From positions 22,288 to 86,287 of IMG/VR virus record IMGVR_UViG_3300033149_004284: a DNA stretch of 64,000 bases. One strand, given 5' to 3'. The position numbers and the translations under genes are program-made. Source of the stretch: a virus. The stretch's first letter is position 1, and each line of letters starts with the position of its first letter. The notes beneath the pieces were generated by a model. It did not search any database. It had not been told where the DNA came from and saw only the letters and a program-made list of their open reading frames with translations. Shown piece by piece: positions 54,697-64,000 of this stretch.

Positions 54697-57600
54697 ATGC
54701 CAACTGATGTCTTCACCACAGTATTTGATTTCAAGTCCCGCAACGACAAAGTTGTAAGCAAGGTTGCTGCCGACCTTGCTCGGTTGAGCAAGGCTGCCCA
54801 ATCTGCTGGCCAGCAGGCAATTCCGCCTATGGTGAAGTCCGTTAACCAGATGGTGGCCGCCTTCCCGAAAGTCTCTCCCCGTATCATGGATATCTCCAAA
54901 GCCCTTCAGCGAATCTCCGAGCCAGCGAAAGTTACAGGGAACCTGATCACCGCCCTCCGCGCGGACATTATGAATGTCAAAAAGGCAGGGGGTCCTTTTT
55001 CCGCTACAGCTAGAGATATCGACAAAGTCCTGAGGAAGATGAGTGGGACTCTCCTAGTCCTCACATCAGGTACGCAAGTTGCTGAAGAAGGTGCCAAAAG
55101 ATTTCTAAGCGTACTTACAAAGGACGCTCCCCCGAAAATCATAGCCTTACGAGAAGAGGTTGCAAGACTTGAGGAGGAGCTCGAGGCTGAGCAGGCCATA
55201 ATAAAAGAAACGGGGTCTCTTGAGGAATTTGCGGGTGTACACAAGGCGGCTTCGATTAATGTTAAAGATCTCAAGGAAAAACTGAAAGGAGTCAAAGGTG
55301 AGCTGAAAGCAGTAGAGACTCCCTACAAACGTGCAATTGCTCCTATAATTTCCACTATGGAAAAACTTGCTTCAGGAGGCCGAGTTACATCGGGCAAAAT
55401 TACAGAATTAATGAGCAGAGTACGCCGTTTGGGTAAGGACTTTGGCTATGCAGCAGGATGGGCCCGGCCCTTGGTTCGAAGACTCTCCGATATGCAGCGA
55501 GCCTTAGTTGATACCGAGAGGGCAGCTAAGTCTCAAGTCTCTGATGCCCTTAGGCCCTGGTCGAAGACCCTCCAGAACGTCATTGCTCAGTTTGGAACCG
55601 TCCCCGCGCCCATGCAACGTATCCAAAAGGGGATGACAGATCTCCAGGCATCTTTCCAGGCGGGCAGCCTTAGCGCCAAGCAAGTTCAGCGGGCGATCAA
55701 CTTGGTCAGGGTAGCTGGCGGAGAGCTCTCTGCCCAGCAACGCGCCATGATTCCCAAAACTCTGGTTTCAGACCTTGAGAAGCTCTTTAGCGTTCTCAAG
55801 AAGAATGAGGCGGTACAGAGAGAGCTTGGGCGGGCTATGGCTTTCGGCTTTGATCGAGGAGAAAAAGAGATAAAGTCTCTCCGTAGAATGCAGTCGGTTG
55901 CCTCAGGTGTGATGATGGGAACATCGTTGCTCCAGGGCAATATCAGGTCGCTGGCCTTCTCTTTCGTCTTCCTCAGGTTTGCACAGAAGAAAGCCGTCTT
56001 TCAAGCAGCGGCTCTCACTGTTGCATTTGGACTCCTGGCTAAAGCCGTGAAGCTAGTTATCTCCACTCTCTTGTCTCTTATCAAGGGTTTCCTCTCAATC
56101 ATTGTCAAGGCTATCAAAGGAGCTGTCTCACTCATAACTAGGCTCGTCAAGGGTATTTGCTCCCTTGTGGTCAAACTCGTCAAGGGAGCTATGAGTCTCG
56201 CAGTCAAGGTTCTGAAAGGCGCTCTGGGGGCAGCAGGAGGATTGCTAACAAGTTTTCTCGATCTTGTTAATAGGATATTCAGCAAAGTTGCTGAGATAAT
56301 AGTGAGGAGTGTTCAGAGAGCTTCTACCGCCTTACAGGGATTAGGTAAGGCTATCTTGGAAGCGACAAGGAAGATACCCCAGATAGGAGAGCCATACGAA
56401 AAGGCATCTGCTTCTATTCGGGAATCAATTCAGAAGCTGCTGGCTGTTATCGGTCAGCCCTTTGTCAGGGATGTCATTCTTCCCCTGTTAGAAATCCTTG
56501 CGAGATTAGCAAATGAGGTCTTTTCACTTGCCAGATCGTTTATGACCTGGGTTCAGAAGTCTGGCCTGTGGGCGGCGGCTCTCCAGGTCTGGAAGGATGC
56601 CATCCAGGATTTCATGCCCACCTTAAGGGAGATGTGGATTGGCATCAAGATCATACTCATTGGAGCCATTTACCTCAGCATAGCAGCTTTCAAGGCCCTG
56701 GGTTTCATCATTGGCAGAGTTATGAAGGCAGTGGCTGGACTCTGGGCCTGGTTCAAGAAGTGGCTCAAAACCATGAAGCCCCTCTGGGACTCTCTCAGAA
56801 TGATGTCTCAAGCCCTCAAGGAGATGGACTGGCGAGCCTTCCTGCAAGGAGCCAAAGATTTCATTACTAACTTGCCTCCCCAGCTTTACTCTGCTCTTCT
56901 TGCAGCCATTGGGCTGATTGCCCTCTTCTTTGGCGCGAAACTAGCTAGCGCGATTGCCACAAGTCTAGGAGGGCAAGCATGGGGAATGGCAGTCAATGCT
57001 ATCTTTATAGGATTGGCCGCTGCCCTTTTAGCAGGGATTATTGACTTTGAGAAGAACCCTGATTTTGTAACAGCTTGGCACAAGCTCCTTGGCGCAATCG
57101 CGAAGGCATTAGCGTCAGGCGAATACTCAGATGCTTTCATGATGGTTGGGGGAGCCCTCTTAGCAGGGATAGCAAGAGGGCTAACCATGTTTATTATGCC
57201 TAAGGGAGCACAGGGTGAATTATCAGATAGGGTTACCAAAGGAATCAACGAAGCCCTCGGAATGGTTGCTGATAAAGATGTCAAAGGAGGAGTAGGGAAA
57301 TTAGGCGAGGTACTTGAAGATGTTGTGAGCACAGAATGGCTTCGTGTTCTCATAATAGGACTCGCTGCTGCTTTGGCCACGGCCTTCGGCAGCCCCGCCC
57401 TGGGTGTCGCGATGGCCGCTGGGGTTGGCTTGATGTTACGAAATGTCCCAGAGGGGAAACTGAAGGAGGAGCTAGTCAGTTGGACAAAGGACACCTTCGG
57501 GCCTGCGCTTGCAGGTGCACTAGCGGCACTTGTAGTTCCTCCACCAAAGCATGTATTTCGATATCCGAGTGAAGTGGAGCCAGACACGTCTTTTCTGAAA

Positions 57601-59130
57601 AGACTCGCGACATTCGCGGTGGAGCTTGTCAAGGCTATTGGGAAAAAGATCCAAGCGGCATTCGAAACCCCTGAGGGCAAGGCCACAATCAAGACCGTCC
57701 TGGAGGCCTTTGGGGCCGCCATAATTGGAGGCCTCGAATTCCTGACCCAGTTTCTGGAAAAACATAAATCTGACATTGTTGGCTGTATCACAGACACCCT
57801 GAACGCAATTACAGATGCAATCACGAGTGGCCCAGAAACCCCTCCTCGACCCTCGTGGATGATACCAGATATCCCACCGCCGGTTCCTCCTAAGAAATCT
57901 GACCTCTCAGGAGTTGCTGGTGCGTTTGCGAGGTTCTTTACTACGGTACTAGAGATAGTACAGGCGTCCTTGATAGATTCAGGAGCCCTTGCAAATCTCG
58001 CTGGTGCGCTTATAAACGAACTTGTGAAGTTCTTCGATCCAAAGAGTGGGCCAGGGGGCAAGCTAGTCACGGCTCTTACTGAGCTCTTTGTCTCTAGTCT
58101 CAGGTCTGCCATTGATACGCTCCTAGAAGCAGAGGAGGGGGAGGAGAACCGTCTTGTCAAGATTGGCAAGGCCATTGGGGGTGGAATAATAGCAGGGGTA
58201 GAAGAGAGCCTTAAGGGAACTCCTTTATCTGAAGCGTATGACCTTGAGGTAACCCCTGAAGGTGAAAGAAAGGCCAGAACCTTTGGGGGCTTGCTAGCTG
58301 CCATAGTCACTAATGCCTTTGCTCCGAAAGAGCTCGCGACCTCCCCTGCCAAATTGATCAAAGCATACTTCAGGCCTCAGGACGTTGAAGTGGTAAAGGC
58401 CGAAGCCGAGGCGGAGAGCGCAGGCATACGGCTCCGCGATAAGTATTTCACGCCCTGGTATGTCCCCTGGGCAGGAGCTGCCAATCTTATCAAATGGATC
58501 AGGCTCTGGCTACTTCCTAATAAGACCGCAGATGCAGAAAGCGCTGCTCAAGCCGCTGGCAAGCGTCTCCTAGCTGGGGGCTCTCCTGGATTCCTACCTG
58601 GTGTTGAAGCAGGTTGGACTGAGTCTCTGCGTCCCTATCTCGAAGAAACTGTTGTTGGGGGGATTACCGATCTGCTCACAGTTGGACTCCCCTCTGAGGA
58701 ATGGGGTTCTGACTTCACCGAGCACTTTAAAACAGGTGTTCAGTCTAAGTTAGAAAATCTTCTAAAGGAGATTAAGTCAATCGGAAAGAAGATTCGGGAT
58801 TCCTTGTATGATGGGATTGGAGAGATAGTGGTTCATGTGAAAGTGGTCTATCATGGATCTCTGCCTCCTTCTCCCCCTGTTAATGAACTTCAACATGGTG
58901 GTATTGTCACCAGACCGACCCTAGCGCTAATTGGCGAGCGGGGGCCCGAAGCCGTAGTTCCCCTTAGCGGAGGTAGAGGGCGGGTAGGGGTTGCCCCTGT
59001 GAACGTTTACGTAACTGGCAACTACATCCTTGACGATATGGCCGCTGGCCGCCTGGCTGACAAGGTAGGTCAGGCAGTAGTCAAGAAGATCAATCGCCAC
59101 TATCAGATCGGCTTCGTAGGAGTGGGCTGA
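54697..59130 (+). CDS. Tail tape measure protein
   Basis: 1477 aa, the longest gene in the window. It has long helical and coiled-coil regions, four or more hydrophobic stretches between residues 400 and 800, and the typical C-terminal signature (RPTLALIGERGPEAVVPLSG, about residues 1403-1422). Tape measures set tail length and are ejected into the host membrane. At the usual ratio of about 0.15 nm per residue it would give a tail of about 220 nm. A block of five 11-residue hydrophobic repeats lies at residues 454-508. Confidence 0.92.
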   Translation: MPTDVFTTVFDFKSRNDKVVSKVAADLARLSKAAQSAGQQAIPPMVKSVNQMVAAFPKVSPRIMDISKALQRISEPAKVTGNLITALRADIMNVKKAGGPFSATARDIDKVLRKMSGTLLVLTSGTQVAEEGAKRFLSVLTKDAPPKIIALREEVARLEEELEAEQAIIKETGSLEEFAGVHKAASINVKDLKEKLKGVKGELKAVETPYKRAIAPIISTMEKLASGGRVTSGKITELMSRVRRLGKDFGYAAGWARPLVRRLSDMQRALVDTERAAKSQVSDALRPWSKTLQNVIAQFGTVPAPMQRIQKGMTDLQASFQAGSLSAKQVQRAINLVRVAGGELSAQQRAMIPKTLVSDLEKLFSVLKKNEAVQRELGRAMAFGFDRGEKEIKSLRRMQSVASGVMMGTSLLQGNIRSLAFSFVFLRFAQKKAVFQAAALTVAFGLLAKAVKLVISTLLSLIKGFLSIIVKAIKGAVSLITRLVKGICSLVVKLVKGAMSLAVKVLKGALGAAGGLLTSFLDLVNRIFSKVAEIIVRSVQRASTALQGLGKAILEATRKIPQIGEPYEKASASIRESIQKLLAVIGQPFVRDVILPLLEILARLANEVFSLARSFMTWVQKSGLWAAALQVWKDAIQDFMPTLREMWIGIKIILIGAIYLSIAAFKALGFIIGRVMKAVAGLWAWFKKWLKTMKPLWDSLRMMSQALKEMDWRAFLQGAKDFITNLPPQLYSALLAAIGLIALFFGAKLASAIATSLGGQAWGMAVNAIFIGLAAALLAGIIDFEKNPDFVTAWHKLLGAIAKALASGEYSDAFMMVGGALLAGIARGLTMFIMPKGAQGELSDRVTKGINEALGMVADKDVKGGVGKLGEVLEDVVSTEWLRVLIIGLAAALATAFGSPALGVAMAAGVGLMLRNVPEGKLKEELVSWTKDTFGPALAGALAALVVPPPKHVFRYPSEVEPDTSFLKRLATFAVELVKAIGKKIQAAFETPEGKATIKTVLEAFGAAIIGGLEFLTQFLEKHKSDIVGCITDTLNAITDAITSGPETPPRPSWMIPDIPPPVPPKKSDLSGVAGAFARFFTTVLEIVQASLIDSGALANLAGALINELVKFFDPKSGPGGKLVTALTELFVSSLRSAIDTLLEAEEGEENRLVKIGKAIGGGIIAGVEESLKGTPLSEAYDLEVTPEGERKARTFGGLLAAIVTNAFAPKELATSPAKLIKAYFRPQDVEVVKAEAEAESAGIRLRDKYFTPWYVPWAGAANLIKWIRLWLLPNKTADAESAAQAAGKRLLAGGSPGFLPGVEAGWTESLRPYLEETVVGGITDLLTVGLPSEEWGSDFTEHFKTGVQSKLENLLKEIKSIGKKIRDSLYDGIGEIVVHVKVVYHGSLPPSPPVNELQHGGIVTRPTLALIGERGPEAVVPLSGGRGRVGVAPVNVYVTGNYILDDMAAGRLADKVGQAVVKKINRHYQIGFVGVG
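56056..56220 (+). repeat. Five 11-residue (33-base) repeats in the tape measure gene
   Basis: VISTLLSLIKG, FLSIIVKAIKG, AVSLITRLVKG, ICSLVVKLVKG, AMSLAVKVLKG at residues 454-508. Each unit has hydrophobic residues with a terminal K-G, giving an amphipathic hendecad pattern. At the DNA level the copies are diverged. Confidence 0.85.
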
Positions 59131-59164
59131 TGCGAGGTCCCAAACTTAACTTAGGAGTCTGCTG

Positions 59165-60616
59165 ATGGCCTTCACCTTCACCATAGACGGCTACGACCGA
59201 AACGACTACCTGATTCTATCGAGCCTGGAAGTAACCGAGGGGTCGGGGCCCCATGGCGACACTTGCAGTTTCGTAATAGAGATACCCAACGCTCTAGTGC
59301 CTGACACCGTAGACAGACCAACAAGCGGCAACCCAGTTGAGATCACAATAGATAAAAATCTTCCAACTGAAGTTGTCCATTTCAAAGGCATTGTAGCTGA
59401 AGTAACTGAAGAGCCTTTCAATCCAGATGTGACTCGATACAGTTGCTCATGCACTGACTATACGCGATGGCTGGACCGAGTGCTGATTACTACCGAGCGC
59501 CCAGCAGAGCTGGCAGGGGACAGAATCAAGGCTTTGGTCACCTGGATACTTAATGAGCTTGAGGGAGCCCCCTTCCCCTTTGGGACCTCGCATGTCGAGA
59601 ACGGCTATACAGTTGAAGCCGAGAGTTACGACTACGTCACTCTTAGCTCAATTCTGAGTTCATTAGCGGAAACCTGTATCTATCATTGGTACGTTGACTT
59701 TGACAAAGAGATTTACTTCTACGAAATTGAGTCTGCTGACAATGTATCGCCCTTAGACACGAGCTACAGCAACATCCTAGACTTGGACGATTCAGATACC
59801 AACCTCGTCATTGGGGACATAGTAATATCTGAGGATTCTACTCAGATCAAGAACCGTATTTATATCAAAGGATACTCTGAAAAAGATTCTAATGCTCGTC
59901 CTGAAACCCACACTGCAGAGGCAGATAAGAGTTTCTACAAACTCTTCCAGGCTCCCTGGGACGCAGAATCTACTACTGTTACCGTCGATGGGACACCAAG
60001 GACTGTGGTAATTGACCCCCTGGATGGAGCCCAGGTGACCCTAGACGGCAAAGAGGGATTGGCCTACATTTGCACATTCAACATGGGCTTAAGGTTCCCT
60101 CTAACTGATTTGCCAACTGCTGGTCAGGCAATCGCGATAACCTACCATTCTGAATTGCCTGATAGAATTTCCATGTTCGAGGACAAAGCCAGTATTGACT
60201 TTTTCGCCGACAGAGAAAGCTACGGAACTGCTTCCGTTAATCAGTCCTCAGGCGTGCATTCGTTTATGGTATCTGTGCCAAATGTGAAGGTTACCTCCAT
60301 TGATCCAATCGAGGCTATGGGGGAGTACCTCCTAGCTAGGTATGCCTGGCCTTTGAGGTCAGGGTCTTTCACGACTTATAGTCTCACAGGTTGGAAATCT
60401 GGCCAATATTTCAATCTCACAAGCGACTCCGCCCACCGAGACATCTATGACTACGAGAGTTATTGGAAATCGGGAGACGACGAAACCAAGAACCCTGTCG
60501 TCATGTACGTCCATCAAGTGAGAAAGACCTTCCAGGTAGTTAGCGATGGGGCAGGCGGTACTGAGGAGTTAGTCCGAGAGGAAGTCGAGTTCTCCAATCA
60601 GCCATATCTTTCTTGA
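59165..60616 (+). CDS. Tail hub/tail-associated protein
   Basis: 483 aa after the tape measure. Beta-rich N-terminal domain (MAFTFTIDGYDRNDYLILSS; SFVIEIPNALVPDTV), the pattern of distal-tail or gp27-like hub proteins that form the base of the tail. TRYSCSCTDYTRWLDRVLIT and later FLADRESYGTASVNQ-like stretches occur in such hub proteins. Assigned by position and profile. The C-terminal 100 residues are unrecognised. Confidence 0.7.
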   Translation: MAFTFTIDGYDRNDYLILSSLEVTEGSGPHGDTCSFVIEIPNALVPDTVDRPTSGNPVEITIDKNLPTEVVHFKGIVAEVTEEPFNPDVTRYSCSCTDYTRWLDRVLITTERPAELAGDRIKALVTWILNELEGAPFPFGTSHVENGYTVEAESYDYVTLSSILSSLAETCIYHWYVDFDKEIYFYEIESADNVSPLDTSYSNILDLDDSDTNLVIGDIVISEDSTQIKNRIYIKGYSEKDSNARPETHTAEADKSFYKLFQAPWDAESTTVTVDGTPRTVVIDPLDGAQVTLDGKEGLAYICTFNMGLRFPLTDLPTAGQAIAITYHSELPDRISMFEDKASIDFFADRESYGTASVNQSSGVHSFMVSVPNVKVTSIDPIEAMGEYLLARYAWPLRSGSFTTYSLTGWKSGQYFNLTSDSAHRDIYDYESYWKSGDDETKNPVVMYVHQVRKTFQVVSDGAGGTEELVREEVEFSNQPYLS

Positions 60617-60625
60617 GGTTAGCCA

Positions 60626-60871
60626 ATGGACCTTTCGTCTTTCATAGGCCAGTTGTTCGGCAAGGCAATGAGAATTGCTCCACCTAAGAGTGCTCATAGG
60701 CTTCTAACTACCTTCTTGGGACTGTACGAGGACGTTAACCTTGGGCAGCCTGAGGTGATAGAAGTAAGGGCCTGTCCTACAGAGGTTGCAGATGGCTATT
60801 GGGCTGATAGCGAAGGCGCTTGGAGCGAAACAGTCAATCTGCGCTGGGATGAAGGTGCTTGGGGTGAATAG
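60626..60871 (+). CDS. Small tail protein, first copy of a duplicated family
   Basis: 81 aa. PKSAHRLLTTFLGLYEDVNL then GQPEVIEVRACPT and a Trp/Asp/Glu tail (GYWADSEGAWSETVNLRWDE). The same pattern follows in the next gene. GAGG precedes the ATG. Function unknown; probably part of the tail tip or fibre base. Confidence 0.65.
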   Translation: MDLSSFIGQLFGKAMRIAPPKSAHRLLTTFLGLYEDVNLGQPEVIEVRACPTEVADGYWADSEGAWSETVNLRWDEGAWGE

Positions 60872-61166
60872 GCTGGCATCGATTCTGGGTAGGCTCTACA
60901 GGGTCCTAGACCAGAGAGTGGCTAAAAGTGCTCACAGGATACTCACGACCTTCCTTGGTATCTATGAGGAGGTTGGTCTGAGCCAGCCTGCGGCAATCGA
61001 AGTTCGCAGTCCACCCTATGTAGCATATTGGGCCGACAGCGAGGAGAGTTTTGACTCTGACAAGAATATCTACTGGGATGAGGGGCAGCATGGCTTCTAC
61101 CCCGGCGGAGGCTTCTGGGATGACGGTGTATCAAAGTGGGACGATGCGGTAACAAAGTGGGGATGA
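60849..61166 (+). CDS. Small tail protein, second copy
   Basis: About 105 aa. The start is uncertain: ATG at 60849, or GTG at 60864 within the previous gene. KSAHRILTTFLGIYEEVGLS, QPAAIEVRSPPYVAYWADSE repeats the first protein, followed by a Trp-Asp-rich end (GFWDDGVSKWDDAVTKWG). About 60% identity over 55 residues by eye, so a tandem duplication. A longer frame to 60786 would overlap further and is not preferred. Confidence 0.62.
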   Translation: MKVLGVNRLASILGRLYRVLDQRVAKSAHRILTTFLGIYEEVGLSQPAAIEVRSPPYVAYWADSEESFDSDKNIYWDEGQHGFYPGGGFWDDGVSKWDDAVTKWG

Positions 61167-61171
61167 CATAG

Positions 61172-64000
61172 ATGGCATATCCTGAATCTTCTGACATATC
61201 TCCAGGCAATGACCTGCTCTCAGCTCAATACAATAATTTGAGAAGCGATCTCCTGCATGCGACCTCTGGGCATGACCACACCGGCGCAGTTGACCATGGA
61301 ACAAGGATACCTCTTGGACCTGGGCTAGAGTGGAGCGGAGGTGCTTATCGACTCTCAGCCTATGTGCAGCTGACTGGCCTGGGTATTGGCACGGCGGCTG
61401 GGGTAGCCAATCAAATCACAATGGTGGATGGAGGCACTATTGGTCAGACATCTGGAGCACTCCTCACTTTCAATGATTCGGATAGTAGCTTCCAGGTAGA
61501 TGTGGGAGGGAAGACAGCACTTTACCTAGATGACACTGATACCAATGTTCTCTTTGGGGCTGATGCCGGCGCTACGGTTGACGCAGACGGAGATAATACC
61601 TTTCTTGGGCACTCGGCAGGCTATAGCACTACGAGCGGAGGTGATAATGTTTATGTCGGCCACCAGGCAGGTTACACAGGCATTAGCGAAGATTGGAATG
61701 TTGCCATCGGTGTGGATGCAATGCAATTGGCCAAAGCAAGTGCAAATGTAGCCATAGGTTACAAGGCATTAGAGGATGCCGGAACGACGAGTGATGGTGA
61801 TTCCAATGTCGCAGTAGGTGCTTGGGCGATGGAGGAAATGGATACTGGTTCACTTAACGTAGCAATTGGTCAATCTGCTATGGAGAACTTCGTCAGTGGT
61901 GATTGCAATGTGGCTATTGGCGAAGAGGCCATGGAGTCCGCAGCAGGCAGTGGCGAGTATAACGTCGCCGTTGGCTATCTGGCTATGGAGGCCATCACAT
62001 CTGGAGGGGATAATGTCGCCGTTGGCTCATTTGCATTGGTCTACATCACAGAGGGCAACCGAAACATTGCGATAGGTCGGGAGGCCTTAACAGATCTTAC
62101 AACAGCTTCCGATATGATAGGGATTGGCTACCATGCAGGTCACAGTACGACGACTGCCACTGATAGCATTCTTATTGGGAAGGAGGCGGGGTATACATTG
62201 ACGACCGGCAGCAGTAATGTTGCTGTCGGTTACCAGGCTATGCAACTCACTGGAGTTGGCGTCTCATACAGTGTGGCCATGGGCTATCAGGCCCTACAAG
62301 ACGCAGGCACAACTAGCGATGGTGATTATAACACTGCCATTGGCTACGCTGCTATGTTGCAGGCCGACCAGGGCGAGTACAACGTCGCAGTGGGCGCAAG
62401 TGCTTTGCAAAATGCCACTGACGGCGACTTCAACACTGCCATAGGCATGGAGGCGATGGCAAGTGGTGTAGGTACTCCAGTGAGCAATGTAGCTGTTGGT
62501 TATCAGGCGATGTATGGAGGGGGAACTTCACCGACAGGGAACGTAGCCGTAGGGAATTCCGCAGGACTGGCACTGGACACGGGTAACTACAATGTGCTGA
62601 TTGGTTTCGAAGCGGGCATCGCTCTCACCGAGGGCACTGAAAATATCATAATAGGCCCTGAGGCTGGCCTTTCTCTTACGACTGGTAACTACAATATCTT
62701 AATTGGCGACGAAGCTGGCTACAATCTCGTAGATGGCGGCTGGAACACAGCAGTTGGCGATTTGGCCATGGAGAAGTGTGGGACAGGCGCAAATTTCAAC
62801 ACTGCCATTGGCGAGAATGCTTTACGGGATGTAGGGAAAACGAGCGACGGCGAATGCAACACTGCTGTCGGGGGTGAAGCCCTATATGATATGGACACTG
62901 GTGAGTATAATGTGGCGGTGGGGTACGCTGCCATGGTCTGGGCTGTTGCTGGGGATTACAATACTGCGGTTGGTGCCCACGCAATGGAAGGTCATTCTGA
63001 ATCAACAGGAAGTTACAATATCGGAATAGGCTATGAGGCGTTGTATTATGGGCCAGGCACAGGAGATCACAACATTGGAATAGGAATGTTAGCAGCTGCA
63101 CGTCTTGGGGCAGGTGCAGGCGCTCACAATGTTGCCATCGGTTATCGTGCAATGTACGAGAATGAGGAGGCAAGTAACAATGTTGTAATCGGTTCTGAGG
63201 CGGGGAGAGGGGTTGCCGCGACTGACTTCGCGGATAGTGTGGTCATTGGCTATCAGGCAGGATTCGCATTGACCTCTGGGAGCAATAATGTATTGGCTGG
63301 TTATCAATCGGGCCTTGCGCTTACTACGGGCGAAGCCAACGTTTTCCTCGGCTATCAGGCCGGATACAGTGAGACGGGTTCTAACAAGCTCTATATCGAA
63401 AACTCGGACTCAGCAGAGCCCCTCATCTATGGAGAGTTCGATAACGATCTGGTAAAGGTCAATGGTACTGTAGAATCGTCTGTGGGCTTCATCGTCGAGC
63501 AGGTTGATGCCTCGACGTATAAGTATCTGCAAGATTGGATGAATACCACCCAAAGTGCTGGTGCTATCTCTGGTGGAGCGATTACAGCGACAACCTACGC
63601 CATCACTGACGCCGACGATGTGGCAAACACATTCAAAGTCGCTGACGACATGACGGCATATTTCACTGACGGAGTGGAGTTCACAGTTTCTGGGTCTACT
63701 GGCAATGATGGTGATTATACGACTGTTGGCGATGCAACCTTTGCTGCTGGTGAAACCACGATAACGGTAGCGAACGTACCCGATGGAACAGATGATGGTG
63801 ATATTGCTGATGGGCGTGTGGATGTTGATTTCGGCGCAGGAATGGTCAAGAAGACGGATGATGATATAGACGGTGTTACGGCTTTTATGGACTGGCCCAA
63901 AACTGAACACATCTTGTTGGTTGATGCTACGCGAAATGTTATCTATGTTGATTACAATGCTGGAACCCCACTTGTCAAGGCTACGGATGACCCTGGTACA
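61172..64000 (+). CDS. Tail fibre/adhesin with YadA-like repeats, cut at the right edge
   Basis: 943 codons visible with no stop. Residues 1-60 carry a short N-terminal region (SPGNDLLSAQYNNLRSDLLH) then HDHTGAVDHG, typical of fibre N-termini that attach to the tail. Residues about 140-735 are about 34 copies of N-V-A-I-G-x-x-A-x, the left-handed roll repeat of YadA-type trimeric adhesins. After that, SNKLYIENSDSAEPLIYGEF and DLVKVNGTVE form the boundary seen before intramolecular chaperone or C-terminal fibre domains, followed by an Asp/Thr-rich domain. Trimeric receptor-binding fibre. Confidence 0.83.
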   Translation, partial: MAYPESSDISPGNDLLSAQYNNLRSDLLHATSGHDHTGAVDHGTRIPLGPGLEWSGGAYRLSAYVQLTGLGIGTAAGVANQITMVDGGTIGQTSGALLTFNDSDSSFQVDVGGKTALYLDDTDTNVLFGADAGATVDADGDNTFLGHSAGYSTTSGGDNVYVGHQAGYTGISEDWNVAIGVDAMQLAKASANVAIGYKALEDAGTTSDGDSNVAVGAWAMEEMDTGSLNVAIGQSAMENFVSGDCNVAIGEEAMESAAGSGEYNVAVGYLAMEAITSGGDNVAVGSFALVYITEGNRNIAIGREALTDLTTASDMIGIGYHAGHSTTTATDSILIGKEAGYTLTTGSSNVAVGYQAMQLTGVGVSYSVAMGYQALQDAGTTSDGDYNTAIGYAAMLQADQGEYNVAVGASALQNATDGDFNTAIGMEAMASGVGTPVSNVAVGYQAMYGGGTSPTGNVAVGNSAGLALDTGNYNVLIGFEAGIALTEGTENIIIGPEAGLSLTTGNYNILIGDEAGYNLVDGGWNTAVGDLAMEKCGTGANFNTAIGENALRDVGKTSDGECNTAVGGEALYDMDTGEYNVAVGYAAMVWAVAGDYNTAVGAHAMEGHSESTGSYNIGIGYEALYYGPGTGDHNIGIGMLAAARLGAGAGAHNVAIGYRAMYENEEASNNVVIGSEAGRGVAATDFADSVVIGYQAGFALTSGSNNVLAGYQSGLALTTGEANVFLGYQAGYSETGSNKLYIENSDSAEPLIYGEFDNDLVKVNGTVESSVGFIVEQVDASTYKYLQDWMNTTQSAGAISGGAITATTYAITDADDVANTFKVADDMTAYFTDGVEFTVSGSTGNDGDYTTVGDATFAAGETTITVANVPDGTDDGDIADGRVDVDFGAGMVKKTDDDIDGVTAFMDWPKTEHILLVDATRNVIYVDYNAGTPLVKATDDPGT
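61589..63372 (+). repeat. About 34 YadA-like repeats in the fibre gene
   Basis: Core N-(V/T/I)-(A/I)-(V/I)-G-x-x-A-(M/G/L) at a mostly 14-24-residue spacing, for example NVAIGYKAL, NVAVGAWAM, NTAIGYAAM, NVAIGYRAM and NVFLGYQAG. It is the source of antisense open frames in this stretch. Confidence 0.88.

Noticed and set aside
53939-54703. Minus-strand frame of 254 codons opposite the gene before the tape measure
   Set aside because: The plus-strand gene has the ribosome site, context and continuity. The antisense frame is rich in Ser/Leu with no start signal.
56886-58361. Long open minus-strand frame (491 codons) opposite the tape measure gene
   Set aside because: It lies entirely inside the tape measure coding sequence, has no ribosome site and a composition typical of the reverse of a Leu/Lys/Ala-rich helical gene.
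61526-63912. Several antisense frames over the fibre repeats
   Set aside because: They arise from the periodic codons of the NVAIG repeats and disappear outside the array.

Overview
The window is part of a tailed double-stranded DNA phage genome (Caudoviricetes). A terminase, portal, capsid, head-tail connector, tail tube, tape measure and tail fibre are in canonical order, and no tail sheath is visible, so a siphovirus-like particle is most likely. The host is bacterial: promoters fit the sigma-70 consensus, and most starts follow AGGAGG-type ribosome binding sites, often with ATGA or GTGA overlaps. I cannot name the host. No integrase or DNA polymerase is in the window, and both ends are cut inside genes.

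Layout. (1) 1-21.4 kb, leftward: a dense block of about 45 small early genes. Recognisable products are a Cas4-like PD-(D/E)XK nuclease, a DinG/Rad3-type helicase with an Fe-S cysteine set, two ribbon-helix-helix proteins, a secreted lysozyme-fold enzyme, HTH proteins, a RuvB-like Holliday junction motor, a DNA methyltransferase whose frame is broken inside its SPPYW motif, two zinc metallopeptidases and many zinc-ribbon miniproteins. A D-armless tRNA-like element lies at 16.8 kb. (2) 21.4-25.1 kb, control region: promoters, a direct-repeat array, a strongly structured leader RNA, an HNH-AP2 endonuclease, an unknown 307-residue protein, and leftward genes for a DUF5662-like protein and a small-terminase-like protein. 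(3) 25.1-31.1 kb, rightward: a large terminase split into separate ATPase and nuclease genes around an unrelated gene, then portal and an ASCH-like/nucleotidyltransferase-like protein. (4) 31.1-42.2 kb: an island of thirteen glycosyltransferase, methyltransferase and HIT-like genes sitting between portal and capsid. (5) 42.2-49.3 kb: a 1343-residue fusion of ATP-dependent ligase, Dam-type methylase, LigD-like 3'-phosphoesterase and XkdF-like protease, followed by a zinc-ribbon/protease/major-capsid fusion. (6) 49.4-64 kb: connectors, one more glycosyltransferase, tail tube, tail chaperones with a programmed -1 frameshift signal, tape measure, tail hub, two duplicated small proteins and a fibre with about 34 YadA-like repeats.

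How it may work together. Two promoters 15.7 kb apart (6.1 kb leftward, 21.86 kb rightward) share a nearly identical 16-base block and ACATAAYG repeats upstream, so the early block and the 22-23.7 kb genes are probably co-regulated. Back-to-back promoters at 25.1 kb share a palindrome and separate the small-terminase-like gene from the large terminase. A perfect consensus promoter precedes the capsid gene. The most unusual element is the ligase-methylase-phosphoesterase chain carrying a capsid-maturation-type protease. My inference is that it is a DNA-end repair and modification enzyme made as part of the head and possibly packaged.
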